Source: Desmospora profundinema
Lineage (GTDB): Bacteria; Bacillota; Bacilli; Thermoactinomycetales; DSM-45169
DNA: 64,000 nt
Assembly: GCF_031454155.1 (NCBI RefSeq)
Contig: NZ_JAVDQG010000006.1
Location: forward strand, 124,001 to 188,000
Direction of reading: 5' to 3'
In this document: positions 51,989 through 61,155 of the stretch, one piece after another
Layout: every line of letters begins with the position of its first letter
Numbering within the stretch: position 1 is the stretch's first letter
The notes under the pieces: generated by a model
What the model saw: the letters and a program-made list of their open reading frames with translations, nothing else
Told to the model about the DNA's origin: nothing
Database searches by the model: none
Made by a program: the position numbers and the translations under genes

Positions 51989-53326
51989 CTACCCGATCAA
52001 CGGCTTTTCTTCTGGATAGCGGATATTCTCTTTCTCTATTCGCCGAGCAATCGCAAAGGCGAGCGTCATGGGACCTAACCGTCCCGCGAACATGGTAATG
52101 GTGATCAGCAGTTTGCCTAAGGGGGTGAGTTCCGATGTAAGACCTAAGGATAAGCCGACGGTGCCGGCGGCAGATACTGTTTCAAATAGCGAGGTCATTA
52201 GATCGGTATGTTCGGTCATCGTCAAAAAAATGGTGACGATCATGATTAACGATAGGGCAACTACTAGGACCGCCAACGCCCGGTAGACTTGATCATGAGG
52301 GACTCTCCTCTTAAATGAAACCACATCGGATTTGCCCCGTACCATGGCCCACACGGCTAAGAGCACAATAATAAAAGTGGTTGTCTTAATCCCACCACCA
52401 GTGGAGCTGGGAGAAGCTCCGATAAACATCAACAGGATGATAAAAAACTGAGTGGCGGGATACATGTCGGCGATGTCTAGCGTGCTAAACCCTGCGGTTC
52501 GCGGCGTAACACCTTGAAAAAACGAAGCGAGCAACTTTGTTTCCAAAGGCATGGCCGCTAATGTTTCTGGGTTTGTCCATTCGATCGCCAAGATTGTGAG
52601 TGTCCCCAGTACGATTAACCCACCGGTTACCGACAAAACCAGTTTCGTATGAAGGCTGAGGCGTTTGGTGGATCGATATTGAAGGACTTCCGCGATTACC
52701 ACGAACCCGATTCCTCCTAAGATGAACAGGCTCGTGATGGTGAGGTTGACGATCGGATCCCCCACGTATCCGATCAGACTGTCACCAAATAAATCGAACC
52801 CTGCATTGTTAAAGGCGGAGATGGTGTGAAACAAAGCAAGGTAAAGCCCCTCTCCCCATCCCCATTCGGGAATCCAACGAATGGCTAACAGGGTAAAGCC
52901 GACACTCTCGATAATGAGGGTGATGGCAAGGACAAGTAAGACGAGTTTCACCAGCCCCTGCAGTTTAATCTGATGGAAGGATTGTTGGATAATTAACCGT
53001 TCTTTGATACCTATCTTTTTACCGAGTAAAAGAGCGAACAGGACGCCGAAGGTCATGAAACCGAGTCCGCCCACTTGGATTAAAGCCATGATGACACTTT
53101 CGCCAAATGTACTAAAGGTGGATCCTGTATCCACCACGACCAGACCCGTCACACAAACGGCAGACGTGGCTGTAAACAGGGCATCGAGAACAGGGAGAGG
53201 TTCTCCGGTTTCTGTTGCGATAGGGAGAGATAACAGCCCTGTTCCGATAAGGATCAAGATGGCAAAACCCAATACAAGCGCCTGAGCAGCCGTGATCTTT
53301 TGAAATGCATCATCAAATCTGGACAC
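51989..53326 (-). CDS. ktrB: Potassium transporter, membrane subunit
   Basis: A 445-aa KtrB/TrkH-type channel subunit. Four pore loops with filter-like glycines are visible: TATSAVCVTGL, FHTISAFNNAGFD, PRTAGFSTLD and ETVSAAGTVGLSLG. It forms a dimer gated by the cytoplasmic ring protein encoded upstream. Gene order KtrA then KtrB behind a c-di-AMP riboswitch is characteristic of this system. Identification firm; the KtrB versus KtrD label is by convention. Confidence 0.92.
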   Translation of the reverse strand: MSRFDDAFQKITAAQALVLGFAILILIGTGLLSLPIATETGEPLPVLDALFTATSAVCVTGLVVVDTGSTFSTFGESVIMALIQVGGLGFMTFGVLFALLLGKKIGIKERLIIQQSFHQIKLQGLVKLVLLVLAITLIIESVGFTLLAIRWIPEWGWGEGLYLALFHTISAFNNAGFDLFGDSLIGYVGDPIVNLTITSLFILGGIGFVVIAEVLQYRSTKRLSLHTKLVLSVTGGLIVLGTLTILAIEWTNPETLAAMPLETKLLASFFQGVTPRTAGFSTLDIADMYPATQFFIILLMFIGASPSSTGGGIKTTTFIIVLLAVWAMVRGKSDVVSFKRRVPHDQVYRALAVLVVALSLIMIVTIFLTMTEHTDLMTSLFETVSAAGTVGLSLGLTSELTPLGKLLITITMFAGRLGPMTLAFAIARRIEKENIRYPEEKPLIG

Positions 53327-53487
53327 TAGACCTCACCCCCCCCCTTTGATTGGATTAAGCAATTCTGTGGTCTGGCTATTCTCATCCATGTTTTCTTAAG
53401 AAATTCACCCATAAACTGGAAATAGATAATCGCCTGATTTCTTTATAGGTGGGCTTCACGTCTTTGGTATTTCATAGTGCACCGTGC

Positions 53488-54141
53488 TTATGCTTTTTCC
53501 TCCAGCTTCTTTAGGTCATTGTTATGACCGATCACGACGAGGATGTCCCCCTCATGGATGGTATCGTCCGCTAAAGGAGCGATATTGATGTGGGGACCGC
53601 TTTTAATCGCCATCACATTGCAGCCAAATTGAGCCCGAATGTTTAATTCTTCCAATGTTTTCCCTGCGAAAAAGTCTCCGGCACTAATTTCGATGATACT
53701 ATAATCATCTGCCAGCTCGATGTAGTCGAGGATGTTGGGAGAGATGAGGTTGTGAACGACCCGTACCCCCATATCACGCTCTGGATAAATCACTTTGTGG
53801 GCTCCAATTTTGTAGAGGACTTTTCCGTGGAGGTCGTTCCGTGCTTTTACCACTACTTTTTTTACACCCAACTCCTGGAGGATCAGCGTAGTCATAATAC
53901 TGGATTGAATGTCCTCCCCGATGGAAACGACCACGACATCGAAATTACGGACCCCAAGGGCCTTTAACGCATTTTCATCGGTGGAATCCGCTTCCACTGC
54001 GTGGGTGACGATTTGTGAAAAATCCTGGACTTGATGGGGATCCTTGTCGATCGCCATTACTTCATATCCCATGTCGTGAAGGGTCTTGGCGACACTGCCG
54101 CCGAATCGTCCGAGTCCAATGACCGCAAATTGTTTGTTCAT
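53488..54141 (-). CDS. ktrA: Potassium uptake regulatory subunit (RCK/TrkA-type)
   Basis: A 217-aa cytoplasmic gating protein. An N-terminal Rossmann nucleotide-binding domain (FAVIGLGRFGGSVA, residues 5-18; ADSTDENAL) is followed by an RCK_C domain (about 135-217), the site where c-di-AMP can bind. ATG at 54141 follows AAAGGAGA; two upstream in-frame ATGs are worse placed. Followed by ktrB after 161 bases. Confidence 0.92.
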   Translation of the reverse strand: MNKQFAVIGLGRFGGSVAKTLHDMGYEVMAIDKDPHQVQDFSQIVTHAVEADSTDENALKALGVRNFDVVVVSIGEDIQSSIMTTLILQELGVKKVVVKARNDLHGKVLYKIGAHKVIYPERDMGVRVVHNLISPNILDYIELADDYSIIEISAGDFFAGKTLEELNIRAQFGCNVMAIKSGPHINIAPLADDTIHEGDILVVIGHNNDLKKLEEKA

Positions 54142-54277
54142 GCCCATTCTCCTTTGCCGCATTCAAAGTGTCTACTATTCTTTCCTTTTTTGCATTTTGC
54201 CCCGCAACCAATAGATTTTACTCCCTGATGTGTACTTCTCACTGGATTAGAAGATTCAAGGAGGAACGCCTTCATAG

Positions 54278-54312
54278 AAAAAGCCACCGAAGTGGGTCAC
54301 TTCGATGGCCGG
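54278..54312 (-). terminator. Riboswitch terminator
   Basis: CCATCGAAGTG pairs with CACTTCGGTGG on the minus strand, followed by CTTTTT. It lies between the aptamer and ktrA. Confidence 0.8.
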
Positions 54313-54337
54313 TTGAAAGCCATGCAAAAGAAACCAC

Positions 54338-54488
54338 CACTCCTCTCCGAAACGCTTACGAGGTTAGCTGACGGATTCGGGCTGGTGGAGAGTTCGCCCT
54401 ACCTGTGCAAACAGGATTCACCCCAAAAAAAGTCGGGTCCCCCGCTCCTTACGGATTCAGCGAATGAATGGCGCTTTGAAAGCGTCTG
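54338..54488 (-). promoter_or_regulatory. ydaO/yuaA-type c-di-AMP riboswitch
   Basis: On the minus strand the conserved blocks appear in order: CGCTGAATCC, GGGGGACCCGA, GGGGTGAATCC, TAGGGCGAACT, CAGCCCGAATCC and CCGTCAGCTAACCTCGTA, then the terminator above. These match the c-di-AMP riboswitch that shuts off ktr and related genes when c-di-AMP is high. It is a typical off switch for potassium uptake. Confidence 0.88.
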
Positions 54489-54645
54489 ATGAAAGTTGAA
54501 TTTAATTTACTCCCAAGGCAATCGTGTTGTCAAGTGCTTTCATCGATCTAGCAAGAGGCTTTACAAATAAAAAATAAAACCAAAAATTCAATCAATGGTT
54601 ATTCTATGGAACGAAATAAAACGCATAACAAGAACAGATGATCCC

Positions 54646-55392
54646 CTAAGTGGATTGCAGGAAACGTGGCCAAGCTAGCACTTTTAATCCTTTCGCGTAA
54701 TGCAGCAATGGTTTTTGACCCTTTGGAATGGAAATCTTACATGCTTCCGCTGCCGTGTTTTGTCTAAATTCAGCTTCTGCATGCTGAAGCGACCATGGCA
54801 GATGGTGAATATCAGTTCGGTATAATTTTTTTTGGTGGGTCGTATACAAGCAATATCTTTCCATCAACCAGTGTTCCAATGTGTTTTTCTGCGCATAAAA
54901 CACATCAGAAACGGGACGATACAGGCAATGAAATTCAGCAACCGGAGTATTCGGGTGTGTACGTTTACTTGTGAACTCAATCTCCTCTCCCCTCTGTATC
55001 AAGCTCATTTGAGCATTTAGATAGGGTAAATGGTAAGCGGAACGTGCAAAGGCAACAGCCAAACGGTGGGCTGCATCACAACTGAAGAAAAATACGCCCG
55101 GTTTGCCTCGGTGGATCACATAAGTCCTTACGTTCAGTTCAGGAAAGCGGTTTGCATATGGGATCACGGGCAGCCGGCGCAATCGGATGTCGGACATTTC
55201 AAATGGAACAATGCTAATCCATCCTTGATTGTCAAACGTATCGATCTCCAAACAGGGTGGAACCAGATCGCGGATCTGGTTGATAGAAACAGACCAATGA
55301 CTAAACAATGCTTTTCCCCATGTCTGAGACATGACCCATGGCTGTGTTGGCAGTTCCCACGGACGATGGCTCGTTTGGTTCAACATAAACAT
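54646..55392 (-). CDS. DUF2071 (YqjF-like) protein
   Basis: A 248-aa protein with the DUF2071 pattern: an N-terminal RPWELPTQPWVMSQTW, a central SIVPFEMSDIRLRRLP and FPELNVRTYVIHRGKPGV (quoted in part: ELNVRTYV), and FARSAYHLPYL. The family is structurally known but its function is unsettled. ATG at 55392 follows AGGAGA; an ATG at 55386 is nearly as good. Confidence 0.78.
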   Translation of the reverse strand: MFMLNQTSHRPWELPTQPWVMSQTWGKALFSHWSVSINQIRDLVPPCLEIDTFDNQGWISIVPFEMSDIRLRRLPVIPYANRFPELNVRTYVIHRGKPGVFFFSCDAAHRLAVAFARSAYHLPYLNAQMSLIQRGEEIEFTSKRTHPNTPVAEFHCLYRPVSDVFYAQKNTLEHWLMERYCLYTTHQKKLYRTDIHHLPWSLQHAEAEFRQNTAAEACKISIPKGQKPLLHYAKGLKVLAWPRFLQST

Positions 55393-55462
55393 ATTTCTCC
55401 TCATGATGAGTCTTTTTACGTTCATTATAAAGGATAACAAGACGGGGTATGTGGATAGTGAA

Positions 55463-55497
55463 ACATACCGTTTCTAATCAGGGGCGGTATTTTTTGT
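55463..55497 (+). terminator. Short hairpin with T run
   Basis: ATACCG and CGGTAT pair around a 14-base loop, followed by six T. The block CAGGGGCGGTATTTTT is shared with 33575. Confidence 0.4.
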
Positions 55498-55631
55498 CGA
55501 TGGGTAAGTAAAAGGCTGGAATATAGAATCGCTTTCTATTACTATAATTGGGTAGCATTTCAATCATTGGTTGCAAATCGAATCGATGAACGGGGTTCTA
55601 TTTTGCTATTTCTAAAAGTGGAGGGGCTTTA

Positions 55632-56249
55632 ATGAAAACGAGATTATGTATACTGGTTGTATTCGGATTGATCGGAATGGTCGGCTGTAGTCATCCGGTT
55701 GATCCGGATGAGGGGAAAGAAGTGACGATTTCTCCATATGAGTGGACGGATCGTGAAGAACAAGCGATAAATTTAGTGGCTACTTCCTCAACCGATGTTT
55801 TGGTTTACCAGATCACTCCTGGAAACATCAAAATGGATAAGAAAATAGACCATTATCAAAACGGGAAGATCAAAGACACATTTGGCGAGTCATCAAGTGA
55901 ATACGTGGACGACGAAATTTGGATTTCTTTTGGTTTGCGAGAGTTTTTCACGGAAGATCAAGACCTTCGTCAATGGTATATAGCTGATCATGGGTCCAGT
56001 CAAAGTGGGAACATCACCATGGTGGAAGATCAGGAACCAGATGAAGGAATAGCTAGATTCACATCTTCCCTTGGTAAAGAGAAGCGCTTATCTGATGATC
56101 AATATTTGGCGGTTGGGGCTTTTGTACAAAACAAAAATGAAAATGAAAAGGGGGTTCGGGCGCTGCCGATCGAAGACCTGGAAACACTAATCAAAGAAAA
56201 TGAAGATGTCTATGTCCTTTCCTGCAAATTAAGCGATGGGGATTGGTAA
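55632..56249 (+). CDS. Lipoprotein, unknown function
   Basis: A 205-aa lipoprotein: signal (MKTRLCILVVFGLIGMVGC) with lipobox cysteine C19, then a soluble acidic domain with no recognised fold. GGAGGGG precedes the ATG. A broken paralogue lies at 33702. Position on the outer face of the membrane is clear; role is not. Confidence 0.6.
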   Translation: MKTRLCILVVFGLIGMVGCSHPVDPDEGKEVTISPYEWTDREEQAINLVATSSTDVLVYQITPGNIKMDKKIDHYQNGKIKDTFGESSSEYVDDEIWISFGLREFFTEDQDLRQWYIADHGSSQSGNITMVEDQEPDEGIARFTSSLGKEKRLSDDQYLAVGAFVQNKNENEKGVRALPIEDLETLIKENEDVYVLSCKLSDGDW

Positions 56250-56340
56250 AAGAGTCATCCCCGCCAACGGTGGTTAATTATAGAAAATGTCCAGTGCCCC
56301 TACTACTACTAAGAACGCGCTTGGAAAAATTAAATCAAAC

Positions 56341-56366
56341 AAAACCGGCTGTGGAAGCCGGTTTTG
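56341..56366 (+). terminator. Terminator of the lipoprotein gene
   Basis: AAAACCGGC and GCCGGTTTT pair around TGTGGAA, followed by TTGTT. Confidence 0.75.
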
Positions 56367-56402
56367 TTGGTCCATATGGGCTAAAGGATCGATCGGAATG
56401 AA

Positions 56403-56573
56403 TCAATCTTCAAAGGATTTTCGTCTTAATATCATTCTTTCCAGATGATTGACCCTTTTTTCTAAACTGAAGATCCGTCTGTCATGAGCAAAAACGATTC
56501 TGGATAAGTCTTGTTGTTGCAACTGTGCGGGATAAAATGAATGAAAATTTTGTTGGTAAGGATCAAAGTACAT
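56403..56573 (-). CDS. Small coiled-coil-like protein, unknown
   Basis: A 56-aa protein starting MYFDPYQQNFHSFYPAQLQQ, with a C-terminal amphipathic helix (SLEKRVNHLERMILRRK). GGGAGG precedes the ATG on the minus strand. The Tyr/Gln-rich start resembles small spore-coat-type proteins of Bacilli, but I cannot assign a family. Confidence 0.5.
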   Translation of the reverse strand: MYFDPYQQNFHSFYPAQLQQQDLSRIVFAHDRRIFSLEKRVNHLERMILRRKSFED

Positions 56574-56696
56574 TACTTTACCTCCCGTTTAATTTTTCTA
56601 TGCATGTTATGTTGGAACTGTACTTTTGTGACTGGTATAGTAGCCTATTTTTAACATTCCTATGTTCCCAACAGCCACGAATACGGTTGTAGATGA

Positions 56697-56727
56697 GGAG
56701 AACCCTCCAAAACGGAGGGTTCTCTTT
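56697..56727 (-). terminator. Terminator of the amidase gene
   Basis: AGAACCCTCC pairs with GGAGGGTTCT around AAAAC. It lies just past the amidase stop. Confidence 0.7.
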
Positions 56728-56749
56728 GCACAACATTTTAAATGAAGTA

Positions 56750-58162
56750 TTATAGTTCCGCTCGGACATATCCACGAAATTCTTGTTCCAGCCACTCTCC
56801 CAATTGAAAGATCGCCTCTTCCTTTTCGATCCCGCCGATTACCTGGATGGCTACCGGGAGGCCGTCCTCTCCTTCCCCTACGGGGATGACCAGTGCGGGT
56901 AAGCCCCACACATTGGCGTAGGCGACAAAGGGCTGATAGATCTTAAAGGTTTTACGAATGGAGAAAAGCTCCCGGTACACTTCGCCATGGGGCGGTGCCG
57001 TCCGATGGTAAACGGGCAGGATCAACAACCGGTCGGCGAGATAGGAGTTCAGTTCCTGATCGCCTGCGTCGATGGTCTGCTGGATGGCCGCCACTTGTTT
57101 TTTGCTGGGTTTAAACGTGTTGGCTCCGATTAAGGACCATAAGAGATACCGGTGCAAGTCCGATTTTTTCCATAGTCTCTCCTTAAAGAACTCCCCCATG
57201 GGCCGGATCGGGCGGTCGCCAAAGGCGATAGCGGCCGTATCCCGTGCCCCGTCGATAGACATCATCCATTGCCACAGCTGTGCCGACTCCCGATAATAGG
57301 GCGGCTCCTCATCTGTCACGGAAAAACGGCGGGACAATGATTGATACACCTGGTTCAACAAAGTTTTCGTTTCCTGTTGCAGCGGATAGGGCTGGTTTTG
57401 CAGGGGAAACACGATGTCGCACGACTCCAGGGAAGTGGCGGGGGGAGAAGATTCAGCGATGATGGAATGGATAAGACGCGCATCCCGGACCGATTTGGCC
57501 ATGGCTCCCATCCCGAGCATCCGCTCCTGCAAAGGGATCCGAATCGGAGGGAAGGAGCCAGCTTGCGGAACTTGTCCACGGCCGCTTTTAAATCCGATGA
57601 CTCCGTTGAAATGGGAGGGAAAGCGGATGGAGCCGCCCACATCGGAGCCCACTCCCACCGCTGCGCCTCCGGCAGCGATCAGGGCTCCCTCGCCGCCGCT
57701 GGATCCTCCCGCCGTGCGGCTAACATCCCACGGGTTGTTTGTCCGTCCGTACAACTTGTTTTCCGTCTCCTGACAGAAGCAAAGGGTGGGGGTATTGGTT
57801 TTTCCCAGGACGATGGCTCCTTCTTTTCGAAGAGAAGCGACAAGTGTCGCATCCTGATCGGCGAGATGGTCTTTTCGATGGACAAGACCGCCGGTGGTCC
57901 GCATCCCCGCCACATCAAAGGACTCCTTAATGCTGATGGGGACGCCGAACAGCCGGCCTTGGACGGTGCCGCGCTTCTGTTCTTCATCGGCCTGTCTGGC
58001 TTCCTCCCGCGCTTGCTCAAACCGGTCCTCCACCAGACAGCGGATGGCGGGCTGAATCTTTTTCAGATGGGCGATGTAGGTATCGGTGGCTTCCAGGGAG
58101 GAGAGTTCTTGTTTGCGGATTTTTTCTGCGACTGCGGTGGCGTCTAAATCCAGGATCGACAT
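56750..58162 (-). CDS. Amidase signature-family enzyme
   Basis: A 470-aa amidase of the GatA/amidase-signature fold. The catalytic triad is visible: Lys in PISIKES, cis-Ser in GGSSGG, nucleophile Ser in GSDVGGSIRFP. The overall sequence is closer to stand-alone amidases than to GatA, and no gatB/gatC are adjacent. It would hydrolyse a carboxamide of unknown identity. Full length and intact. Confidence 0.88.
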   Translation of the reverse strand: MSILDLDATAVAEKIRKQELSSLEATDTYIAHLKKIQPAIRCLVEDRFEQAREEARQADEEQKRGTVQGRLFGVPISIKESFDVAGMRTTGGLVHRKDHLADQDATLVASLRKEGAIVLGKTNTPTLCFCQETENKLYGRTNNPWDVSRTAGGSSGGEGALIAAGGAAVGVGSDVGGSIRFPSHFNGVIGFKSGRGQVPQAGSFPPIRIPLQERMLGMGAMAKSVRDARLIHSIIAESSPPATSLESCDIVFPLQNQPYPLQQETKTLLNQVYQSLSRRFSVTDEEPPYYRESAQLWQWMMSIDGARDTAAIAFGDRPIRPMGEFFKERLWKKSDLHRYLLWSLIGANTFKPSKKQVAAIQQTIDAGDQELNSYLADRLLILPVYHRTAPPHGEVYRELFSIRKTFKIYQPFVAYANVWGLPALVIPVGEGEDGLPVAIQVIGGIEKEEAIFQLGEWLEQEFRGYVRAEL

Positions 58163-58177
58163 GGGTTTTCACCTCGA

Positions 58178-58370
58178 TTAGGGTGTGTGTGAATCGGCAG
58201 GGCGAGATCCCGGGTCGGTATGGCTGTCTTTGTTTTGTTGCAAAGCGCATAGCCAGATCGGGGAACAAAGTGACCCAGGTGAGACTGGTGTTCTGTGAGT
58301 GAAAGGCGAACCAAACACCATACCGACCCTTCCCTCTACCTACGGAAAATTAAATGACGAGACAGGCCCT
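58178..58370. repeat. Inverted copy (E) of the dispersed repeat
   Basis: Reverse orientation relative to copy C: begins TTAGGGTGTGTGTG and GGGTCGGTATGG, carries TTGTTGCAAAGCGCATAG, and ends near CATACCGACCC and GACAGGCCCT. Divergence at the tips suggests an old copy. An in-frame extension of the amidase reading into it is not a gene. Confidence 0.65.
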
Positions 58371-58547
58371 CACAGGGCTTGGATTAGATACCCACCGGGG
58401 AACACCCGGTACCTTTCTGATAAGGGGCGAGCTTCCCCATTTCACCTGTACAATTCAGCATCACTCCTTTTGATTCCTGCAACAAACCACTCCCGCAAAA
58501 GTGGTTGATCCGTCAAGTGACGAATGCCGTCCCGTCATCGGTTCGGG

Positions 58548-59882
58548 TTATTCGGGGAGGGAAGCGAGCAGGGCGGCCAGTTCCCGATACCAGGGGCGTA
58601 AGTCCCGCACTCCCCATCCGATTACGTCGAGGTGGTCATAAGACCGCATCATGCCGAGATGGTTCCATTTCCCCCTTTCTGGTTGCCCCTCATAGAAGAC
58701 GATAAGATCTGTCGATCCCAGTGAAGGACCGTCCATCGAACGGGTATTCACCATCCCGTCGTTTTTAAACCATCGACGGTCCACCACGAAATCATCCGTC
58801 TTGCGGGTATGCCGTCCCATGTAGATGGAGAAGGAATAAAACGCCGGATTCATCAGCGGTTCCGGAAGTTCATGACCCGTCAAGATGCTGCGATAGGTTT
58901 GCTCATTACTGACAGAAAAATAAAAGACATCCGGTTGAGCCTGAACCCATCGGTTTAGTTCCATCGCACCCGGCAGGCTGAGATCCCATTCACTGGTATC
59001 CTTGTTTTTTTCCCATATCTTACTTTCACAGACGCGTTTCATATAGGCATCAAACGATTCACCCGGCAATCGCTTTAAACCCCATTGGTCCAATTTAAAA
59101 TCGTAATCCATGATTTCTCGATTCCCTGCGACTGCGGCAAAAGCGGCGATCAACTGTTGGATTTTCGGGAATACATCCTGAACATGATAAGTCAGTGTCG
59201 AACCGTCATGGGGGGTGGAAATGGTCATCACACTGGCAACCCAGGGTTTTTTCTCCCCATTAAATAAGGGGGAGAGCGTTTCGGAGTCTGTGGAAGCGCT
59301 TTCATTTTTGTCCCCGTTTTGCAACAGCTGCGTCAGAACCCGGATCGTCTGTCCGCCCATACTGTGACCAATTAGATGAACCTTCTTCACCTTTCCCGTC
59401 TCTTCATCCACTTCTCCCCATTCGGGATACAGACCGGAATAGGTTCTACCGTAGCGGGCGTGTCCGTGTGTTTCCGCATGGACTTTTCCGTAATCGACGC
59501 GTCCCCCCTTAATCTGGGCGTACAGTTCCACTGCTCGGTCCCAGTTGCTGGAAACGGTTCCAATATCGGCGACGTAAACGTCGTAGCCCCGTTTCGTCAG
59601 GTCTTGTTTGATGTCGTTTAATCCTCCCCAGTACTTTAAGGAGTAAAGCTGATCAAATCCCCCCAAGCCGTGGACCAAAATGATCGGGTACGAATTCTGT
59701 CTGGAATCGGCAGCGGGTTGGATGGTCACGCTTGGTTTGATCTTTTTCTCCCGAACCGCGGCTTCCGGGGATGAATGGAATGGATGATCGTTGGATGAGG
59801 AGGCATTTGCCGAAGAAGTCGTGATCATCCATGCAAACAGGAGCGTAATGGCCACCGATACGCCGCAACGTTGCACAAACAT
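58548..59882 (-). CDS. Secreted triacylglycerol lipase (family I.5 type)
   Basis: A 444-aa exported alpha/beta-hydrolase. A signal peptide of about 27 residues (ITLLFAWMITTSSANA) is followed by the catalytic domain: oxyanion LVHGLGG, nucleophile GHSMGGQT, the lid/zinc region typical of thermophilic Bacillus lipases (HAETHGHARYG), and a later catalytic Asp and His (YDHLDVIGW). It would hydrolyse long-chain triglycerides outside the cell. ATG at 59882 sits behind GGGAGGGAAAAT on the minus strand, a fair ribosome site. Confidence 0.88.
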   Translation of the reverse strand: MFVQRCGVSVAITLLFAWMITTSSANASSSNDHPFHSSPEAAVREKKIKPSVTIQPAADSRQNSYPIILVHGLGGFDQLYSLKYWGGLNDIKQDLTKRGYDVYVADIGTVSSNWDRAVELYAQIKGGRVDYGKVHAETHGHARYGRTYSGLYPEWGEVDEETGKVKKVHLIGHSMGGQTIRVLTQLLQNGDKNESASTDSETLSPLFNGEKKPWVASVMTISTPHDGSTLTYHVQDVFPKIQQLIAAFAAVAGNREIMDYDFKLDQWGLKRLPGESFDAYMKRVCESKIWEKNKDTSEWDLSLPGAMELNRWVQAQPDVFYFSVSNEQTYRSILTGHELPEPLMNPAFYSFSIYMGRHTRKTDDFVVDRRWFKNDGMVNTRSMDGPSLGSTDLIVFYEGQPERGKWNHLGMMRSYDHLDVIGWGVRDLRPWYRELAALLASLPE

Positions 59883-60129
59883 GGCGGATTTTCCCTCCCT
59901 TCACATTTGAAATATGTTTATTTTATATTCTAAAAATTATGATATAAATGATTGCCAGAAAATCGTCATGCAAACCCCTCTTGGCGAACGGAGGGATGGA
60001 GCTTAAAATAGAGCGAGGCCTGTATGATTTGTTTTGGTGCGCCTTTTTCTGAATGTCATTCATCCCAGCTATTCGGCAGGTATCCGCACCGGACTGTACC
60101 AGGTTTGTTAACAAGGGAGGAAATCATAG

Positions 60130-61014
60130 ATGACTCATCTTTCATCTGGCAACGAACAAAGCAACGAAGGCAGGCTCTTGATCTCCTGTCCGGACCGGCC
60201 CGGGATTGTAACGACGGTGTCGCGGTTTTTGTACGACTGGGGAGCCAATATCATTCGATCGGATCAGCATACCACGGACCCGGAGGGTGGCCATTTTTTT
60301 ATGCGGGTGGAGTTCCAAATGGATGATTTGGACAGGCGCTTTGCGGAACTGGAAGAGGCCTTCGGGGAAACGGCGGAACGGTTCCGCATTTCCTGGCGCA
60401 TGAGCCGGCCGAGCCATAAAAAACGGATGGCGATTTTTGTATCCAAGGAGGAGCACTGTCTGGTTGATCTGTTGTGGCGGTGGCAAATCGGGGAGCTGAA
60501 CGCGGACATCGCGATGGTGGTCAGCAACCATCCCGATATGGAGAAGTGGGTCTCCCCGCTGGGCATTCCGTATCATCACGTTCCCTGCACCAGAGAGACG
60601 CGGCTGGAGGCGGAGCAGAGGCATCTGCAGCTGTTGGAGGAAGAGGGAGTGGACCTGGTGGTATTGGCCAGGTATATGCAGATCATCCCGTCGACGATGG
60701 TGGAGCAATACCAAAACCGGATGATCAATATCCACCACTCGTTCTTACCCGCCTTCATCGGAGCCAATCCTTACAAACAGGCGTATGAGCGGGGGGTGAA
60801 GATCATCGGGGCGACTGCCCACTATGTGACTGAGGATCTGGACGAAGGGCCGATCATCGAGCAAAATGTGGAACGGGTTGACCACCGCTGCGGGGTGGAA
60901 GACTTAAAACGGATGGGACGCGATGTGGAGCGGCTGGTTTTGGCCCGGGCGGTACAGTGGCACTTGCATGACGAAGTGCTGGTTTACGGGAATAAAACGG
61001 TGGTCTTTCGGTGA
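60130..61014 (+). CDS. purU: Formyltetrahydrofolate deformylase
   Basis: A 294-aa PurU: an N-terminal ACT domain (about 11-75, CPDRPGIVTTVSRFLYDWG) and a formyltransferase-like catalytic domain with the N-H-D triad in MINIHHSFLPAF and the later GATAHYVTEDLDEGPI. It releases formate from 10-formyl-THF to balance one-carbon units, mainly for purine synthesis. AGGGAGG precedes the ATG. Stand-alone gene. Confidence 0.93.
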   Translation: MTHLSSGNEQSNEGRLLISCPDRPGIVTTVSRFLYDWGANIIRSDQHTTDPEGGHFFMRVEFQMDDLDRRFAELEEAFGETAERFRISWRMSRPSHKKRMAIFVSKEEHCLVDLLWRWQIGELNADIAMVVSNHPDMEKWVSPLGIPYHHVPCTRETRLEAEQRHLQLLEEEGVDLVVLARYMQIIPSTMVEQYQNRMINIHHSFLPAFIGANPYKQAYERGVKIIGATAHYVTEDLDEGPIIEQNVERVDHRCGVEDLKRMGRDVERLVLARAVQWHLHDEVLVYGNKTVVFR

Positions 61015-61017
61015 TGG

Positions 61018-61056
61018 AATCCCCGCTTTTTCCGAAAGGAGAGGCGGGGGTTTTTT
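61018..61056 (+). terminator. Terminator of purU
   Basis: CCCCGC and GCGGGG enclose a loop, followed by six T. Confidence 0.7.
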
Positions 61057-61155
61057 GCCGGAGATTGAAGAATCGTTTTCTTTCGCCCGGAATTTTGGCA
61101 TACTCGCCTATGTAAGGTAAAATGGAAAAAACGTCGTTTGGAGGCTACGCCCAGG

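Noticed and set aside
51542-52078. 178-aa plus-strand frame
   Set aside because: It spans an IS relic, a terminator and the end of ktrB; no domain or ribosome site.
57341-58147. Plus-strand frame opposite the amidase
   Set aside because: Antisense shadow of the amidase gene.
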